A stretch of DNA of 64,000 nt. It comes from Rhodococcus sp. SGAir0479 (GTDB lineage Bacteria > Actinomycetota > Actinomycetes > Mycobacteriales > Mycobacteriaceae). Below, piece by piece: positions 22,479 through 32,244 of this stretch. Where the stretch lies: assembly GCF_005484805.1 (NCBI RefSeq), contig NZ_CP039432.1, positions 3,038,001-3,102,000 on the forward strand. Direction: 5' to 3'. Both the position numbers and the translations under genes were made by a program. The first letter of the stretch is position 1. Each line of letters opens with the position of its first letter. A model generated the notes under the pieces. The model was not told the DNA's origin. It saw only the letters and a list, made by a program, of their open reading frames with translations, and did not search any database.

Positions 22479-22622
22479 CCTAGTCCCGGTGTTTCGACCC
22501 CACCGTGCCGCGGACGGCGGGTGCGGGGGTCGACGCACGAACTTTGCGGCGCTGTGGACGCGGCTCGAAAGGCGCGGATCACCGGGGACAGGGAGGCGCT
22601 GACCGATCTGTCGACTGCCCGG

Positions 22623-23516
22623 CTACTGATCCGCAATGTCAGACAATAGCCACACACCGCCCACTTTTTCCATCTGAACGATCAACGGGCCGGACGCGCT
22701 GTCCTGCGCGACACCGTTCATCTCCGCACTGACGGTCATGTTCACGATCAGCTCGGCGCGATCGCCGTCGAGGACCTTCACGCCGACGTCGCTCAACTGC
22801 ACGGTGGTGCTGGTGCCGGACTGCTTGACCGCGGACACGGTGGGTTCGACGGTCTTGTCGAACTCGGCCCGCATCGAGTCGGTGAGGACGGCGTGGGCAC
22901 GGTCCGGGTACTGGTCGATGGAGTCGGGCGCGTACGCGTAGAGCGTCTCCAGCGCCGACCGGGCGGCCTCGGTGACCTCCGACGTCCCCGCGATGTCGAC
23001 GAACGCGGTGTTGTTCACCTCGGCGCCCGGACGCAGCGCCGCGACGACCGCGAACACCGCGAGGACCACGGCCGCCACCCCGAGGGCGGCCACGAGCCGC
23101 CAGCTCAGCCGCGAGCGCGTCGGCGCGTCCTCGGTCTCTCCGTCGGCCGTCTGCTCGCTGGGCGGAACGTAGTCCGGGTCGGGCGCCTCCCCGTCCGGGG
23201 CGTCGGCGTCGACATGGGCAATGGCCCTCTCTTCCGCGGCGCGCTCCGCGACGGCCGTACCGAAGCTCTGCTGCCCGGTCCCCGATGCCGCGGGGCCGGG
23301 CTCCTCGGCACGGGTCGCGGCGGGCTCGACGCGGGTCGCGGCGGGCTCGACGCGGGTCGCGGCGGGCTCGACGCGGGTCGCGGCGGGCTCGACGCCCTCG
23401 GGCTCCGCCGTACCGGCGGCCGGGCGCGCCGGCGGCACGGCCCCGGCGGAGCTACCGGCGACCTTGGGGCGGCGCGGGGACGGACCGGCACCGGTCCTGC
23501 GACGAATGGGAGGCAT
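22623..23516 (-). CDS. Mce-associated membrane protein with heptapeptide repeat
   Basis: A 297-residue protein. Residues 1 to about 130 are a low-complexity Pro/Ala/Glu-rich cytoplasmic region starting MPPIRRRTGAG and containing four VEPAATR repeats. One membrane span (LVAALGVAAVVLAVFAVVAAL) follows near residues 142-162, and a ~130-residue extracytoplasmic domain of the NTF2-like type seen in Mce-associated proteins ends with VWLLSDIADQ. Such proteins stabilise or assemble Mce complexes. It is the last gene of the mce run, 71 bp after the previous one. The ATG at 23516 has GGAG 7 nt upstream; a frame-open extension to 24224 overlaps the preceding gene and is rejected. Confidence 0.82.
   Translation of the reverse strand: MPPIRRRTGAGPSPRRPKVAGSSAGAVPPARPAAGTAEPEGVEPAATRVEPAATRVEPAATRVEPAATRAEEPGPAASGTGQQSFGTAVAERAAEERAIAHVDADAPDGEAPDPDYVPPSEQTADGETEDAPTRSRLSWRLVAALGVAAVVLAVFAVVAALRPGAEVNNTAFVDIAGTSEVTEAARSALETLYAYAPDSIDQYPDRAHAVLTDSMRAEFDKTVEPTVSAVKQSGTSTTVQLSDVGVKVLDGDRAELIVNMTVSAEMNGVAQDSASGPLIVQMEKVGGVWLLSDIADQ
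23311..23394. repeat. Four tandem copies of a 21-bp unit
   Basis: Four virtually identical copies (starting at 23311, 23332, 23353 and 23374) each encode the heptapeptide VEPAATR in the gene at 22623-23516. The DNA identity, not only the protein, suggests recent expansion by slippage, so copy number may vary between strains. Confidence 0.9.
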
Positions 23517-23587
23517 GGGGGAACTCCTTCCGGATGACCTCGGTGCACGCACGGCGAGATCCGGGAATCGGGGAAGACTGTCGGGCG

Positions 23588-24217
23588 CTACCGGTCGCCG
23601 GTGCCGGACTCGGCCGGCGCGTTCGAATCCGCCGGCGCATCCGGGGCCGGGGGCGTGGCATTCGGGGCCGGGGTCTGGTCCAGGACCGCGGCGTTGCCGA
23701 GGTTCACGGACTTCGATGCGCGCCACACGCCGTCGTCGTCCTCGGTCATGGTCAGCCGCATCGTCACCCGCACCTTGCGCGAGGACTGATCGGGCCACGT
23801 GGTCGTGGTGGCCAGGACGATCATCGCGTCGGCGGTGCCGTCGTCGGAATTGAGCGTCGTCAGCGTCGCGCCCAGCACCTCGGCGGTGCTGCGGGCCCCG
23901 GTCTCCTGCGTCTGCTTGGTCAGCTGATCCCGGGTGGCGTCGAGATCCTTGGTGAGATCCCCGGTGATCGACGACTGGATGTCGGCGAAGGACCGGTCGA
24001 GATTCGCGGCGTCGAACGAGTTGAGATTGATCGCCGCCTGGCGCGCGTCGGCCAACGCGGACTCGCGGGCGTCGGCCTTGGGCTTCTCCACGAACGCGGC
24101 GCGTGCCCATCCGACGCCGAACCACACGGCGGCGACGAGGGCGCCGACGAGGACGACGGTCACCGCGACCGTGGCGGCGACGAGGGGCTTGGTGTTCTTG
24201 GTCGTGGTGTCCGTCAC
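23588..24217 (-). CDS. Mce-associated membrane protein
   Basis: A 209-residue protein with a short cytoplasmic N terminus (VTDTTTKNTKP), one membrane span at about residues 12-36 and an extracytoplasmic NTF2-like domain (DARESALADARQAAINLNSFD through VNLGNAAVLD). The C-terminal ~35 residues are Pro/Ala-rich and probably disordered. The layout is that of Mas proteins that follow mceF in mycobacterial mce operons and support importer assembly. The GTG at 24217 lies 40 bp after mceF. The preceding AAGG gives a modest ribosome binding site. Confidence 0.82.
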   Translation of the reverse strand: MTDTTTKNTKPLVAATVAVTVVLVGALVAAVWFGVGWARAAFVEKPKADARESALADARQAAINLNSFDAANLDRSFADIQSSITGDLTKDLDATRDQLTKQTQETGARSTAEVLGATLTTLNSDDGTADAMIVLATTTTWPDQSSRKVRVTMRLTMTEDDDGVWRASKSVNLGNAAVLDQTPAPNATPPAPDAPADSNAPAESGTGDR

Positions 24218-24257
24218 ACGGCAACCTTACTCTCGGGTAACGATTGTGCGCCGAACG

Positions 24258-25508
24258 CTACCGGACCGGCGCGACGCCCATGAGGGTCGCGAGCTGGGTG
24301 GCGATCGGGTTGAGATTGAGCTTGTCGGGGTCGACCTTGGGGGTGCTGTCCCACGGCTGCGGGGTCTGCGGGTCGGCGTAGACCACCCGGTCCGCACTGC
24401 GCACGCCCGTGGGATTTCCCTCCTCGACGGCGCATCGGACATCGGTGTTGAACGGGAAGTCGTCGACGGTGTCGTCGAAATTCGGGTTCTCGGCCTTCAT
24501 CCGGTCGAGAATCTCCTGCGTCCCCTCGTACCCCCGCGTGCACGCCACCGGGTTGTTGGTCTCGAGGACGAGCCCGAAATGGATGGTCCCGTCACCCGGC
24601 GCGACGGCCGACGCACCGGCCGACAGCGCCGGCAGGAACTGGAAGATCGGTTGCAGGGCGATAGCCCGCGGCCCCAGCGTGGTCGTGGTGGTCGCCAGAT
24701 TCGTCAGGTCCGTCGTGAGCGCGTCACCGCTGTCGGTCACGAGCTTGCCGACCGTCCGGGTGGCGTCCGTCCCGGTCCCGATCAGTCGGCGCACGTCCGG
24801 ATCGCTCGACTTCAACTGGGCCGCCACCTGGAGCAGACCGTCGCTGAAGGTGCGGATCGCACCGGACTGGTCGGCCTGCGTGTCGAGGACCGTACGGCCG
24901 TCGCTGATGAACGTGAGTGTCTGCGGCAGGGCCTCGTTCGCGGTATCGGTGAAGCGGCCGAGCGAATCGACCAGCACCTGCAGATCCTCACCCTTGCCGG
25001 TGAGCGCGTTGCCGAGCTCCACGACCGTCGTGTGCAGCGCATCGGTAGGCACCGACCGGGCCAGCCGGTCGACGCTTCCGACCAGCTCCTCCACCGGGAT
25101 CGGGGTGGCAGTGTTCGGTTCGGTGATCACCGAACCGTCGGTGAGGTACGGACCCTCGTCCGTGTCGGGCTGCAGATCCACGTACTGCTCACCGATCGCG
25201 GACCGGTTCGCGACGACGGCGCGGGCCGACGCCGGAATCTGCGGCGCACTGTTGTCGATCATCAGCGCGACCGACACCCCGTCCTTCGTGAGCTCGAGGT
25301 CACCGACACGGCCGACCGGGACGCCCCGGTACGTGACCTCGGCGTTGGTGAAGATGCCACCCGACGTAGCGAGCTGCGCATTGACCCGGTACTCACCGAA
25401 ACCGAGCAGCGTGTCCAGACGGACGTACCGGGCGCCGACGTACCCGATACCGAGCACGGCGACGACCACGAAGGCCACCAACTGCCACTTGACCACCCGC
25501 GAGACCAT
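24258..25508 (-). CDS. mceF: Mce-family protein MceF
   Basis: A 416-residue Mce protein. An N-terminal anchor (WQLVAFVVVAVLGIGYVGARYV) precedes the MCE/MlaD beta-barrel domain with VTYRGVPVGRVGDL near residues 58-71, followed by a long helical region that would form the tunnel. As the sixth mce gene it contributes one subunit of the hetero-hexameric tube that carries lipids from the mycomembrane side to the YrbE permeases. The ATG at 25508 shares one base with the mceE stop (TAATG). Confidence 0.92.
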   Translation of the reverse strand: MVSRVVKWQLVAFVVVAVLGIGYVGARYVRLDTLLGFGEYRVNAQLATSGGIFTNAEVTYRGVPVGRVGDLELTKDGVSVALMIDNSAPQIPASARAVVANRSAIGEQYVDLQPDTDEGPYLTDGSVITEPNTATPIPVEELVGSVDRLARSVPTDALHTTVVELGNALTGKGEDLQVLVDSLGRFTDTANEALPQTLTFISDGRTVLDTQADQSGAIRTFSDGLLQVAAQLKSSDPDVRRLIGTGTDATRTVGKLVTDSGDALTTDLTNLATTTTTLGPRAIALQPIFQFLPALSAGASAVAPGDGTIHFGLVLETNNPVACTRGYEGTQEILDRMKAENPNFDDTVDDFPFNTDVRCAVEEGNPTGVRSADRVVYADPQTPQPWDSTPKVDPDKLNLNPIATQLATLMGVAPVR

Positions 25509-26758
25509 TACTCACCCACCCCCAGCTGATTCAGGAACGCGTCGAACGGGTTCGCGGCCGCCGGCGCGGCGACCGGTGCGGCACCCGCCTCGGGCACCGG
25601 GTTGGGCACGATCGGCGGCACCGGCAGCAGCGACACCGTCGGCCAGCCCGGTCGGGGTCCGTTGCCGTTGTAGTACGGATTGCTCGGGTTCACCGGGACC
25701 GCCGGACCGTACTTGGGCGGGTAGTAGACGGGGTCGGGCTTGCCGACACCGAGGTTCGAGAGCACGTCACCGATCTGGAGATCGATCGACAGGAACACGT
25801 TGGCCTGGCCGCCGTGGATCGACGGGATGATGGAGTCCGGGAACGGGAACGTGGGCAGGATCGGGGCGGACGTGATGATGTCCGGGGCGGCGGCACCCAG
25901 CTGCTGCAGGGTGGGGCGCAGGGCCCGCAGATCCGCGATCAGGTCGTCCTTGGACCGGTTGATGACGTCGGTGCCGACCTGGCCGAGCCGGTCGACCTGC
26001 GCGAGCATCTCCACCAGCTGCGGACGCTGTTCCGACAGGATCTCGACGCCCTCGGGCAGCTCGTCGAGGATCTTGCCGAGCTCGTCCGTCTGCTCCACCA
26101 CCCGGCTGTTGAGGGTGTCGAGACCGTCGAGCGCGCGAGTGATCGAGTCGCGCTGCTCCTCGAGCCCGGCGATCAGTGTGTTCGCCTGTTCCAGCAGCCC
26201 GCGAACCTTGGGTTCGCGGCCGTCCAGCGCCTTCTCGAGTTCCGACACGATGGGCTGCAACTGCGCGACGCCGCCGCCGTTGAGGAGCAGCGACAGCGCG
26301 CCCAGCACCTGCTCGATGTCGGTGGCGTGCCGGGTGCGGTCCACCGGAATGGTGGCGCCGCTCGCCAGGCGCTCGCTCGAGGCGTTCTGCGCCGGCGCCG
26401 AGATCGCGATGAATTTCTCACCGAGCAGGTTCGACTGCTGCACCTCGGCGATCGCGTTGGCCGGCAGGTCGACCGAGTCGGCGACCAGCGTGTCGACCTC
26501 CGCGGTCCACCCGTCCGGGGCCACCGAGATCGACTCGACCCGGCCGACCGCCACGCCGTCGACCTTGACCGCCGACTGCGGGACCAGGTCGAGGACGTCG
26601 TCGAACTGGATCTTCAGGTGCATCGGGTCCTTGCCGATGTCGGCTCCGCCGGGCAGCGGGATCGAGTAGATGCCTGCCGAGCCGCACGCGCTGGCGGTCA
26701 GCGCGACGACGCTCACTCCGGCGGCCACCGCGGCCGCCCTCATCCTCCGAGTGTTCAC
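25508..26758 (-). CDS. mceE: Mce-family lipoprotein MceE (LprK-like)
   Basis: A 416-residue Mce protein with a lipoprotein signal peptide: a basic N terminus ([10 protein letters not shown]), a hydrophobic core and lipobox LTASAC with the lipidated Cys at about residue 25. The MCE domain follows ([14 protein letters not shown]). Mid-protein helices are rich in Glu/Leu; the last ~90 residues are Pro-rich ([16 protein letters not shown]). MceE is the lipoprotein member of Mce tubes and tethers the complex to the membrane surface. The GTG start at 26758 overlaps the mceD stop by 4 nt. Confidence 0.93.
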   Translation of the reverse strand: MNTRRMRAAAVAAGVSVVALTASACGSAGIYSIPLPGGADIGKDPMHLKIQFDDVLDLVPQSAVKVDGVAVGRVESISVAPDGWTAEVDTLVADSVDLPANAIAEVQQSNLLGEKFIAISAPAQNASSERLASGATIPVDRTRHATDIEQVLGALSLLLNGGGVAQLQPIVSELEKALDGREPKVRGLLEQANTLIAGLEEQRDSITRALDGLDTLNSRVVEQTDELGKILDELPEGVEILSEQRPQLVEMLAQVDRLGQVGTDVINRSKDDLIADLRALRPTLQQLGAAAPDIITSAPILPTFPFPDSIIPSIHGGQANVFLSIDLQIGDVLSNLGVGKPDPVYYPPKYGPAVPVNPSNPYYNGNGPRPGWPTVSLLPVPPIVPNPVPEAGAAPVAAPAAANPFDAFLNQLGVGE

Positions 26759-27981
26759 GGCGTGCCCCCCAAACGCGGCGACGGCGTACCCGGAACCGTG
26801 CCCGGGACTGCCCCACGCTGCAGATTGTCGCCACTCAGGATGCCGAGCGGCAGATTCAGCGTCGGCGTCTTCTGACCCGCGGTGATCTGGTCGGTGATCG
26901 CCTTGCAGTTGTCGATGACCGGCTTCATCTGGCGGCCCAAGGCCTCGAATCGGGGGTCTCCCGGCAGCAGCTTCGCGACGTCGATCAGCTTGCAGCCCAG
27001 CCCGTACGGGTCCTGCAGATCGGGCAGGTCCACGCGCATCTGCAGCGTCCCGGATTCCGCGTCGTGCGAGTTCACCAGGTTGCTGATCGCGAGCGGCAGC
27101 GTCACGAGCGCCTCTGCCAACGAGTCCCGCTTGTCGGCGACGGTCTGCGTGACGGTCGTGAGCCCGTCGAGGTTCTGGCCGAGCAGTTCCCGGTTGTTCT
27201 CGACGAATCGGGCGACGTCGCCCAACGCGAGCGACAGCTGGTTGAGCGCGAGACCCAGGTTCTCCTTCTCACCCGCGAGGAAGCCGCTCAGGTCCGCGAG
27301 CTGGGTGTTGAACTGGCGCACCTGCGCGTCGTTCGCCGCGAGCGCGCTGACGAACACCTGAAGGTTCTTGACGGTGTCGAAGATGTCGGCGCGCGAGTCC
27401 GACAGCGTGCGCGCCGCCGCCGACAGCTGGGTGAAGGTGTTGCCCAAGGCGTCGCCGTTGCCGTCGAGGTTCGCCGCCGCGGTGTCCACCAGCCCCGACA
27501 GCGCGCCGTCCTTGTTGGCGCCGTTGGGCCCCAGCGCCTCCGACAGGTCGGTGACGCTGGCGTACAGCTGGTCGACCTCGACCGGGGTGGCCGTCCGCTC
27601 ACGCGGGATCGTCGCGTCGCGGCTCATCTTCTCCCCGCCGGTGTACGCGGGCGTGAGCTGGATGAAGCGGTCGGACACCACCGACGGCGTGACCTGCGCA
27701 GCCTTGGCGTCGGCCGGAATGTCGACACCGCGGTCGACGGTCATCGTCACCTGCACCTGATCACCCTGCGGCTCCACCGAATCGACCGTGCCCACCTTCA
27801 CACCGAGGACCCGCACGTCGGACCCCTCGTAGATGCCGATCGACTTGTCGAAGTAGGCCGTGATCTTGGTGGTGCCGGCGTTCTCGAACACCCACCACAG
27901 CACTCCGGCGACCACCACGAGGACGGCGGCGATCAACGCCACCGGGATCCATCGGCGGTTGCCGGCCCACGACTGGCTCAT
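26755..27981 (-). CDS. mceD: Mce-family protein MceD
   Basis: A 408-residue Mce protein with an N-terminal anchor ([20 protein letters not shown], about residues 11-30), an MCE domain ([14 protein letters not shown]) and a long helical stalk with repeated Leu/Asn-rich segments, ending in a Pro-rich tail ([16 protein letters not shown]). It forms one subunit of the lipid tunnel. The ATG at 27981 overlaps the mceC stop by one base (TGATG), indicating coupled translation and equal dosage. Confidence 0.92.
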   Translation of the reverse strand: MSQSWAGNRRWIPVALIAAVLVVVAGVLWWVFENAGTTKITAYFDKSIGIYEGSDVRVLGVKVGTVDSVEPQGDQVQVTMTVDRGVDIPADAKAAQVTPSVVSDRFIQLTPAYTGGEKMSRDATIPRERTATPVEVDQLYASVTDLSEALGPNGANKDGALSGLVDTAAANLDGNGDALGNTFTQLSAAARTLSDSRADIFDTVKNLQVFVSALAANDAQVRQFNTQLADLSGFLAGEKENLGLALNQLSLALGDVARFVENNRELLGQNLDGLTTVTQTVADKRDSLAEALVTLPLAISNLVNSHDAESGTLQMRVDLPDLQDPYGLGCKLIDVAKLLPGDPRFEALGRQMKPVIDNCKAITDQITAGQKTPTLNLPLGILSGDNLQRGAVPGTVPGTPSPRLGGTP

Positions 27982-28976
27982 CAGTTACCCCCCAGGGTGC
28001 GCATCGGCTCGCGGTAACCGGGGATGTCCGGCAGCCCGGGCGGGGTCAGGTTGGTCACCACGGTGTCGAACCACCGACCGTTGCCGAGGACGTTGGCGTA
28101 GATCCGGTAGAACGGTGCCGCGTACTCGAGTGCCTTGCTCACGTTCTGTTGGTTCCGGTTGAGGAGGTCGATCGCGCCCTGCAGTTGGGTGAGGGCCGGC
28201 GTGATCTGGGCCTCGTTGTCGGCGACCAGCCCGGTCAGCTCCCGCGACAGGGTCTGGGTGGTGGTGAGCAGCTGGCCGATCGCCTGCTGCCGGGTGTTCA
28301 GCTCGGCCAGCAGCGTGCCGCCGTTGGCGAGGATCTGCTCGAATTGCTCGTTGCGGTCCGCCAGGATCTGCGACGTGTGCTTCGTCGCCTCGAACAGCTT
28401 CTTGAGTTCCTGGTCGCGCTTGGACACGGTCTCCGACAGGCGGGCGACGCCGTCCAGCGAACCCCGGATCTCGTCGGGGGTGCCGGCGAACGACTGCGAC
28501 AGCACGTCGAAACTCGAGGCCAGCTGCGTCGTGTCGATCTCCTCGAGCGTGGTCGCGGCGTCACTGAAGGCGTCGATGACGTCGTACGGGGACGTGGTCC
28601 GCTCGAGCGGAATGTGCACCCCCGGGCGCAGCACCTCGGTGCCGCGCGGATCGAGCGAGAGGTACTTCTGCCCCAGGATCGTCTTGATCTGGATCGACGC
28701 GGTGCTCTGGTCGCCCACCCACGCGTCCTTCGTCTGGAAGGTCACGAGGACCCGGTCACCGTCCAGGTCGATCCCGGTGACCTTGCCGACCTTCACGCCG
28801 GCGACCCGGACCTCGTTGCCGGCCTTGAGCCCGGCGGCCTCGGTGAACTCGGCGGTGTACCGGTTGGCGGCACCGACGATCGGCAGGCTGTCCAGGAAGA
28901 ACGCCGACATCGTCGCGAGGAGGATCACCACGATGCCGAGGGCACCGGTGACGGCGGGATTGCGCTTCTTGGTCAT
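27981..28976 (-). CDS. mceC: Mce-family protein MceC
   Basis: A 331-residue Mce protein starting [14 protein letters not shown], with an anchor at about residues 7-28 and the MCE domain ([16 protein letters not shown]). The helical part carries Gln/Leu-rich repeats. I start at the ATG at 28976, which overlaps the mceB stop (ATGA); the open frame continues to 29120 only because it runs through the end of mceB. One subunit of the importer tube. Confidence 0.92.
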   Translation of the reverse strand: MTKKRNPAVTGALGIVVILLATMSAFFLDSLPIVGAANRYTAEFTEAAGLKAGNEVRVAGVKVGKVTGIDLDGDRVLVTFQTKDAWVGDQSTASIQIKTILGQKYLSLDPRGTEVLRPGVHIPLERTTSPYDVIDAFSDAATTLEEIDTTQLASSFDVLSQSFAGTPDEIRGSLDGVARLSETVSKRDQELKKLFEATKHTSQILADRNEQFEQILANGGTLLAELNTRQQAIGQLLTTTQTLSRELTGLVADNEAQITPALTQLQGAIDLLNRNQQNVSKALEYAAPFYRIYANVLGNGRWFDTVVTNLTPPGLPDIPGYREPMRTLGGN

Positions 28977-30049
28977 CGGGCACCGTCCGCGTAGCAGCGC
29001 GGGGCCGCGTTGGTGTAGATCGGCTGGTTCACCGTCGGCAGGTTCGTCGGCAGGTTCAGCTGCGGCGCCGTGCCGGGACCGGCGACGACGTCGATTCCGC
29101 AGAGATAGAACTGGAACCACGACCCGTAGCTGCCGGCGCGTCCCAGTTTCTCCATCTTCACGGGCAGGTTGGCGAGCACCTGGTTCACGTCGTCGGACCG
29201 TTCGTTGATCTGCCCGGCCAGCGTGTTGATCCCGGCGATCGAGCCCTGGATCGACGGCCGGGTCGGGACCAGGAGGTCGGCGGTGGCGCTGGTCAGCTCC
29301 GACAGCGACTGCACCGACCGGCCGATCACCCCGCGGTCGGCGTTGAGCCCGCTGACCAACTTCTCGGTGTTGACGATCAGCTGATCCACCTGCTCGTCGT
29401 GCTGGTTCACGGTGTCGAGAACCTTCTGCAGGTTGGTGACGAGATCCCCGATCACCTTGTCCTTGTCCGCGATCGTGTTGGTGAGGGACGCGGTGTTCGC
29501 GACGAGTTCCTCGATGGTTCCGCCCTCCCCCTGGAAGACCTGGATGATCTGGTACGACAGCTTGTTGACGTCGTCCGCGCTGAGCGTCTGGAACAGCGGA
29601 CGGAACCCGTTGAACAGCGTCGTGAGGTTCACGGCCGGCTTGGTCCGGTCCAGCGGGATCGTCTCCCCCGCGGTCATCTTGAAGCCCTGCTGTCCGGTGC
29701 CCTGCTCGAGCGCGATGTACCGCTGCCCGACGAGGTTGCGGAACCGGATGGTCGCGGTGGTGCTGGCGGGCAGCCAGTCCCGATCGGAGAGCGCGAACTC
29801 CACCTGCGCCTCACGGTCGTCGACGATCTCGATCTTGGTGACCTGGCCGACGCGGACGCCGGCGATCCGGATCTCGTCACCCTTGTTGAGCGAGGTGACG
29901 TCGGTGAACCGCGCGCTGAACTTGGTGCCACCCGTGGTGCTGGTGTTCGCGATCGTGAGCGCCAGGAAGCCCGTCGCCAGGATCGTCACCAACGCGAAGA
30001 TCACCAGCTTCGTGAACGGGGCAGCCACCCCACGCAGTTGTTGCCTCAC
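28973..30049 (-). CDS. mceB: Mce-family protein MceB
   Basis: A 358-residue Mce protein. The anchor (KLVIFALVTILATGFLALTI) is near residues 12-31 and the MCE motif IRIAGVRVGQVTKIEI follows. The C terminus has a Cys pair (YLCGIDV and APRCYADG) that could form a disulfide outside the membrane. The GTG at 30049 overlaps the mceA stop (GTGA) and has a near-perfect AAGGAGGT 9 nt upstream, which lies inside the end of mceA. One subunit of the importer tube. Confidence 0.92.
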   Translation of the reverse strand: MRQQLRGVAAPFTKLVIFALVTILATGFLALTIANTSTTGGTKFSARFTDVTSLNKGDEIRIAGVRVGQVTKIEIVDDREAQVEFALSDRDWLPASTTATIRFRNLVGQRYIALEQGTGQQGFKMTAGETIPLDRTKPAVNLTTLFNGFRPLFQTLSADDVNKLSYQIIQVFQGEGGTIEELVANTASLTNTIADKDKVIGDLVTNLQKVLDTVNQHDEQVDQLIVNTEKLVSGLNADRGVIGRSVQSLSELTSATADLLVPTRPSIQGSIAGINTLAGQINERSDDVNQVLANLPVKMEKLGRAGSYGSWFQFYLCGIDVVAGPGTAPQLNLPTNLPTVNQPIYTNAAPRCYADGAR

Positions 30050-31383
30050 TTGACGCTCACCTCCTTTCCACGAAGTGCCGGTGCACCGATCTGCGCGGCC
30101 CACGCCGGCACGTCCTCCGGCGCGGTGCCGGTGGCCTCGCCGTACACCACCGCCAGGGTGTCGCGTTCGAGCGGCGAACCCACGTACGACGCCGGGGCGG
30201 TCGCCGCCGGCACCATCGAGTACTGCGGGGACGCGACGTCGGGGATGTCCTGATCACCCGGGTTCCGCGTCGGCACCTGGTAGGAACCGTCGTGGATGGA
30301 GCCGCCCGGGTACTGCCCGATGTCGACGCCCAGCGGCGGCGGCTCGTAGCAGCGCGGGCCGCGGCTGTCGATCAGACGGGGCTCGTCCTGGTTGGGCAGG
30401 TAACGGCCCCGAGGGTTGACGAGTTCGATGGTGGCCCGCGCACCCGGCAGGTCGGATCCCTCACCGGTGATCGCGCCCGATCGGCCCATGACGTCCGCGA
30501 AGTTCGCGAATGTGCAACCGAACGTGCCGGAGAACCGGGCGAGGGTCTCGAGCGCCTCGCGCGAGTCCGCCGCGATCGAGATGACGGACTCGCGGTTGGT
30601 GGTGAGCAGGTCCGCGGTGTCCGAGCCGGTGGAGGTCACCGACGCGATGAGAGCGTCGATCGAACTGCGCTCCTGCACCACCGTGGCGTTGGTGGTGCGC
30701 AGGTTGTCGAGCGCGTCGACCAGCTGCGGCGCGGCGTCCGAGTACGTCTGGGTGAACGTCGCGAAGCTCTGCAGTCCCGCCTTCAGGTCGGGCATGCGGC
30801 TGTTGACTCCCCCGAAGATCGTGTCGAGCTGGTCGAGCGTGACGCCCAGCTGCTCGCCTCGGCCGTCGAGCGCCTGCGACAACGCCCCCAGCGTGGACGC
30901 CAGACTCTCCGGCGGAATCGCCTGGAGCAGCGGCAGCAGACCGTCGAGCATCCGGCCGAGCTCGACCGCGTTGCCGCTGGCGTCCTGCTGGATGGTGTCG
31001 CCGGCTCGGATGTGGTTGGGACTCGGGTTCTCCGGGATCACCAAATCGACGTAGCGCTCGCCGAACAGCGTCTTCGGCAGCAGCCGGGCCGTGGCGTTGG
31101 ACGGGATCAGCTCGGCCTTGTCCGGGTTGATCGCCATCACGGAAGTGACCTTGCCGTTCTCGGTGGACGCCTCGCGCACCTCGCCCACGATGAGCCCGCG
31201 GACCTTGACGTCGGCGTTGCGCGGCAGCGCGTTGCCCACGGTGTCGGTCACGAGGTCGACCTTGACGACGGGGGTGAAGGTCTTGTTGTAGCTGGCGATC
31301 GTGCCGCCCAGGAACAACGCGAGCACCAGGAAGAAGACGATTCCCAGGACGCGACGGCGGAGCTTCGACGGTGACTCGATCAT
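30046..31383 (-). CDS. mceA: Mce-family protein MceA
   Basis: A 445-residue Mce protein, the first of the six. Anchor VLGIVFFLVLALFLGGTIAS (about residues 12-31), MCE domain (ADVKVRGLIVGEVREA) and a long helical region, then a Pro-rich C-terminal ~110 residues (PRCYEPPPLGVDIGQYPGG). MceA homologues contact lipid substrate and, in pathogens, host cells. The ATG at 31383 overlaps the yrbEB stop (ATGA). Confidence 0.93.
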   Translation of the reverse strand: MIESPSKLRRRVLGIVFFLVLALFLGGTIASYNKTFTPVVKVDLVTDTVGNALPRNADVKVRGLIVGEVREASTENGKVTSVMAINPDKAELIPSNATARLLPKTLFGERYVDLVIPENPSPNHIRAGDTIQQDASGNAVELGRMLDGLLPLLQAIPPESLASTLGALSQALDGRGEQLGVTLDQLDTIFGGVNSRMPDLKAGLQSFATFTQTYSDAAPQLVDALDNLRTTNATVVQERSSIDALIASVTSTGSDTADLLTTNRESVISIAADSREALETLARFSGTFGCTFANFADVMGRSGAITGEGSDLPGARATIELVNPRGRYLPNQDEPRLIDSRGPRCYEPPPLGVDIGQYPGGSIHDGSYQVPTRNPGDQDIPDVASPQYSMVPAATAPASYVGSPLERDTLAVVYGEATGTAPEDVPAWAAQIGAPALRGKEVSVK

Positions 31384-32240
31384 CCGGCCACCCGCACCGT
31401 GGTCGTGGTCCCCCAGATCGCGAGGCTCAGGAAGAAGTCCAGGACCGCGATCGTGACGATCGCGGTGCGCACGGCATGGCCGACCGCGACACCGACACCC
31501 GCGGGGCCACCGCGGGCGTGGAACCCGTAGTAGCAGTGGATGAGGATCAGCACGAAGGCGAAGACGAGGACCTTACCGAAGGACCACAGCACGTCCTCGG
31601 GCGGCAGGAACAGATTGAAGTAGTGGTCGTACGAGCCCGTGGACTGGCCGTTGAAGACGGTACTGACCACGCGGGAGGCGAGGTACGCGGCGAGCAGGCC
31701 GACGATGTACAGCGGGATCACCGCGATGAACCCGGCGATCATGCGGGTCGTGACCAGGAAGGGCACGCTCGGTACCGCCATGACCTCGAGGGCGTCGATC
31801 TCCTCGGAGATGCGCATTGCACCGAGTTGGGCGGTGAAACCACAGCCGACGGTGGCCGACAAGGCCAGCGCCGCGACGATCGGCGCGATCTCACGGGTGT
31901 TCACGTACGCCGACAGGAAGCCCGTGAGCACCGAGCTGCCGATCTGGTCCAGGGCCGCGAAGCCCTGCAGTCCGACGACGACGCCAGTGAACCCGGACAT
32001 CATGACGATGACGCCGATGGTGCCGCCGATGACCGCGAGCGCACCGCTGCCGAAGGTCACCTCGGCGAGCAGCCGGAGCATCTCCTTGCGGTAGCGCCGC
32101 AGGGTGCGTGGCGTCCACGCGATGGCCCGCGAGTAGAACGACATCTGCTCGCCGGCGTTGTCGAGCACGTCCAACGGCTTGCGCGCCCAGCGGCGGGCGC
32201 GGATGAGCGCGTAGTCACCGCGCCCCCGTGCGATCGTCAT
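31380..32240 (-). CDS. yrbEB: YrbE-B permease (MlaE family) of the Mce importer
   Basis: A 286-residue MlaE/DUF140 permease with five to six hydrophobic segments. The family signature in the cytoplasmic loop is GAMRISEEIDALEVMAV; the N terminus carries the amphipathic interfacial region (YRKEMLRLLAEVTFG). Paired with YrbE-A it forms the inner-membrane channel energised by Mkl. The ATG at 32240 is 4 bp after the yrbEA stop. Confidence 0.93.
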   Translation of the reverse strand: MTIARGRGDYALIRARRWARKPLDVLDNAGEQMSFYSRAIAWTPRTLRRYRKEMLRLLAEVTFGSGALAVIGGTIGVIVMMSGFTGVVVGLQGFAALDQIGSSVLTGFLSAYVNTREIAPIVAALALSATVGCGFTAQLGAMRISEEIDALEVMAVPSVPFLVTTRMIAGFIAVIPLYIVGLLAAYLASRVVSTVFNGQSTGSYDHYFNLFLPPEDVLWSFGKVLVFAFVLILIHCYYGFHARGGPAGVGVAVGHAVRTAIVTIAVLDFFLSLAIWGTTTTVRVAG

Positions 32241-32244
32241 CGGG

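Noticed and set aside
23517-24224. Upstream extension of the Mce-associated protein gene at 22623
   Set aside because: The extra sequence is Arg-rich and overlaps the preceding Mce-associated gene; the ATG at 23516 has a good ribosome site.
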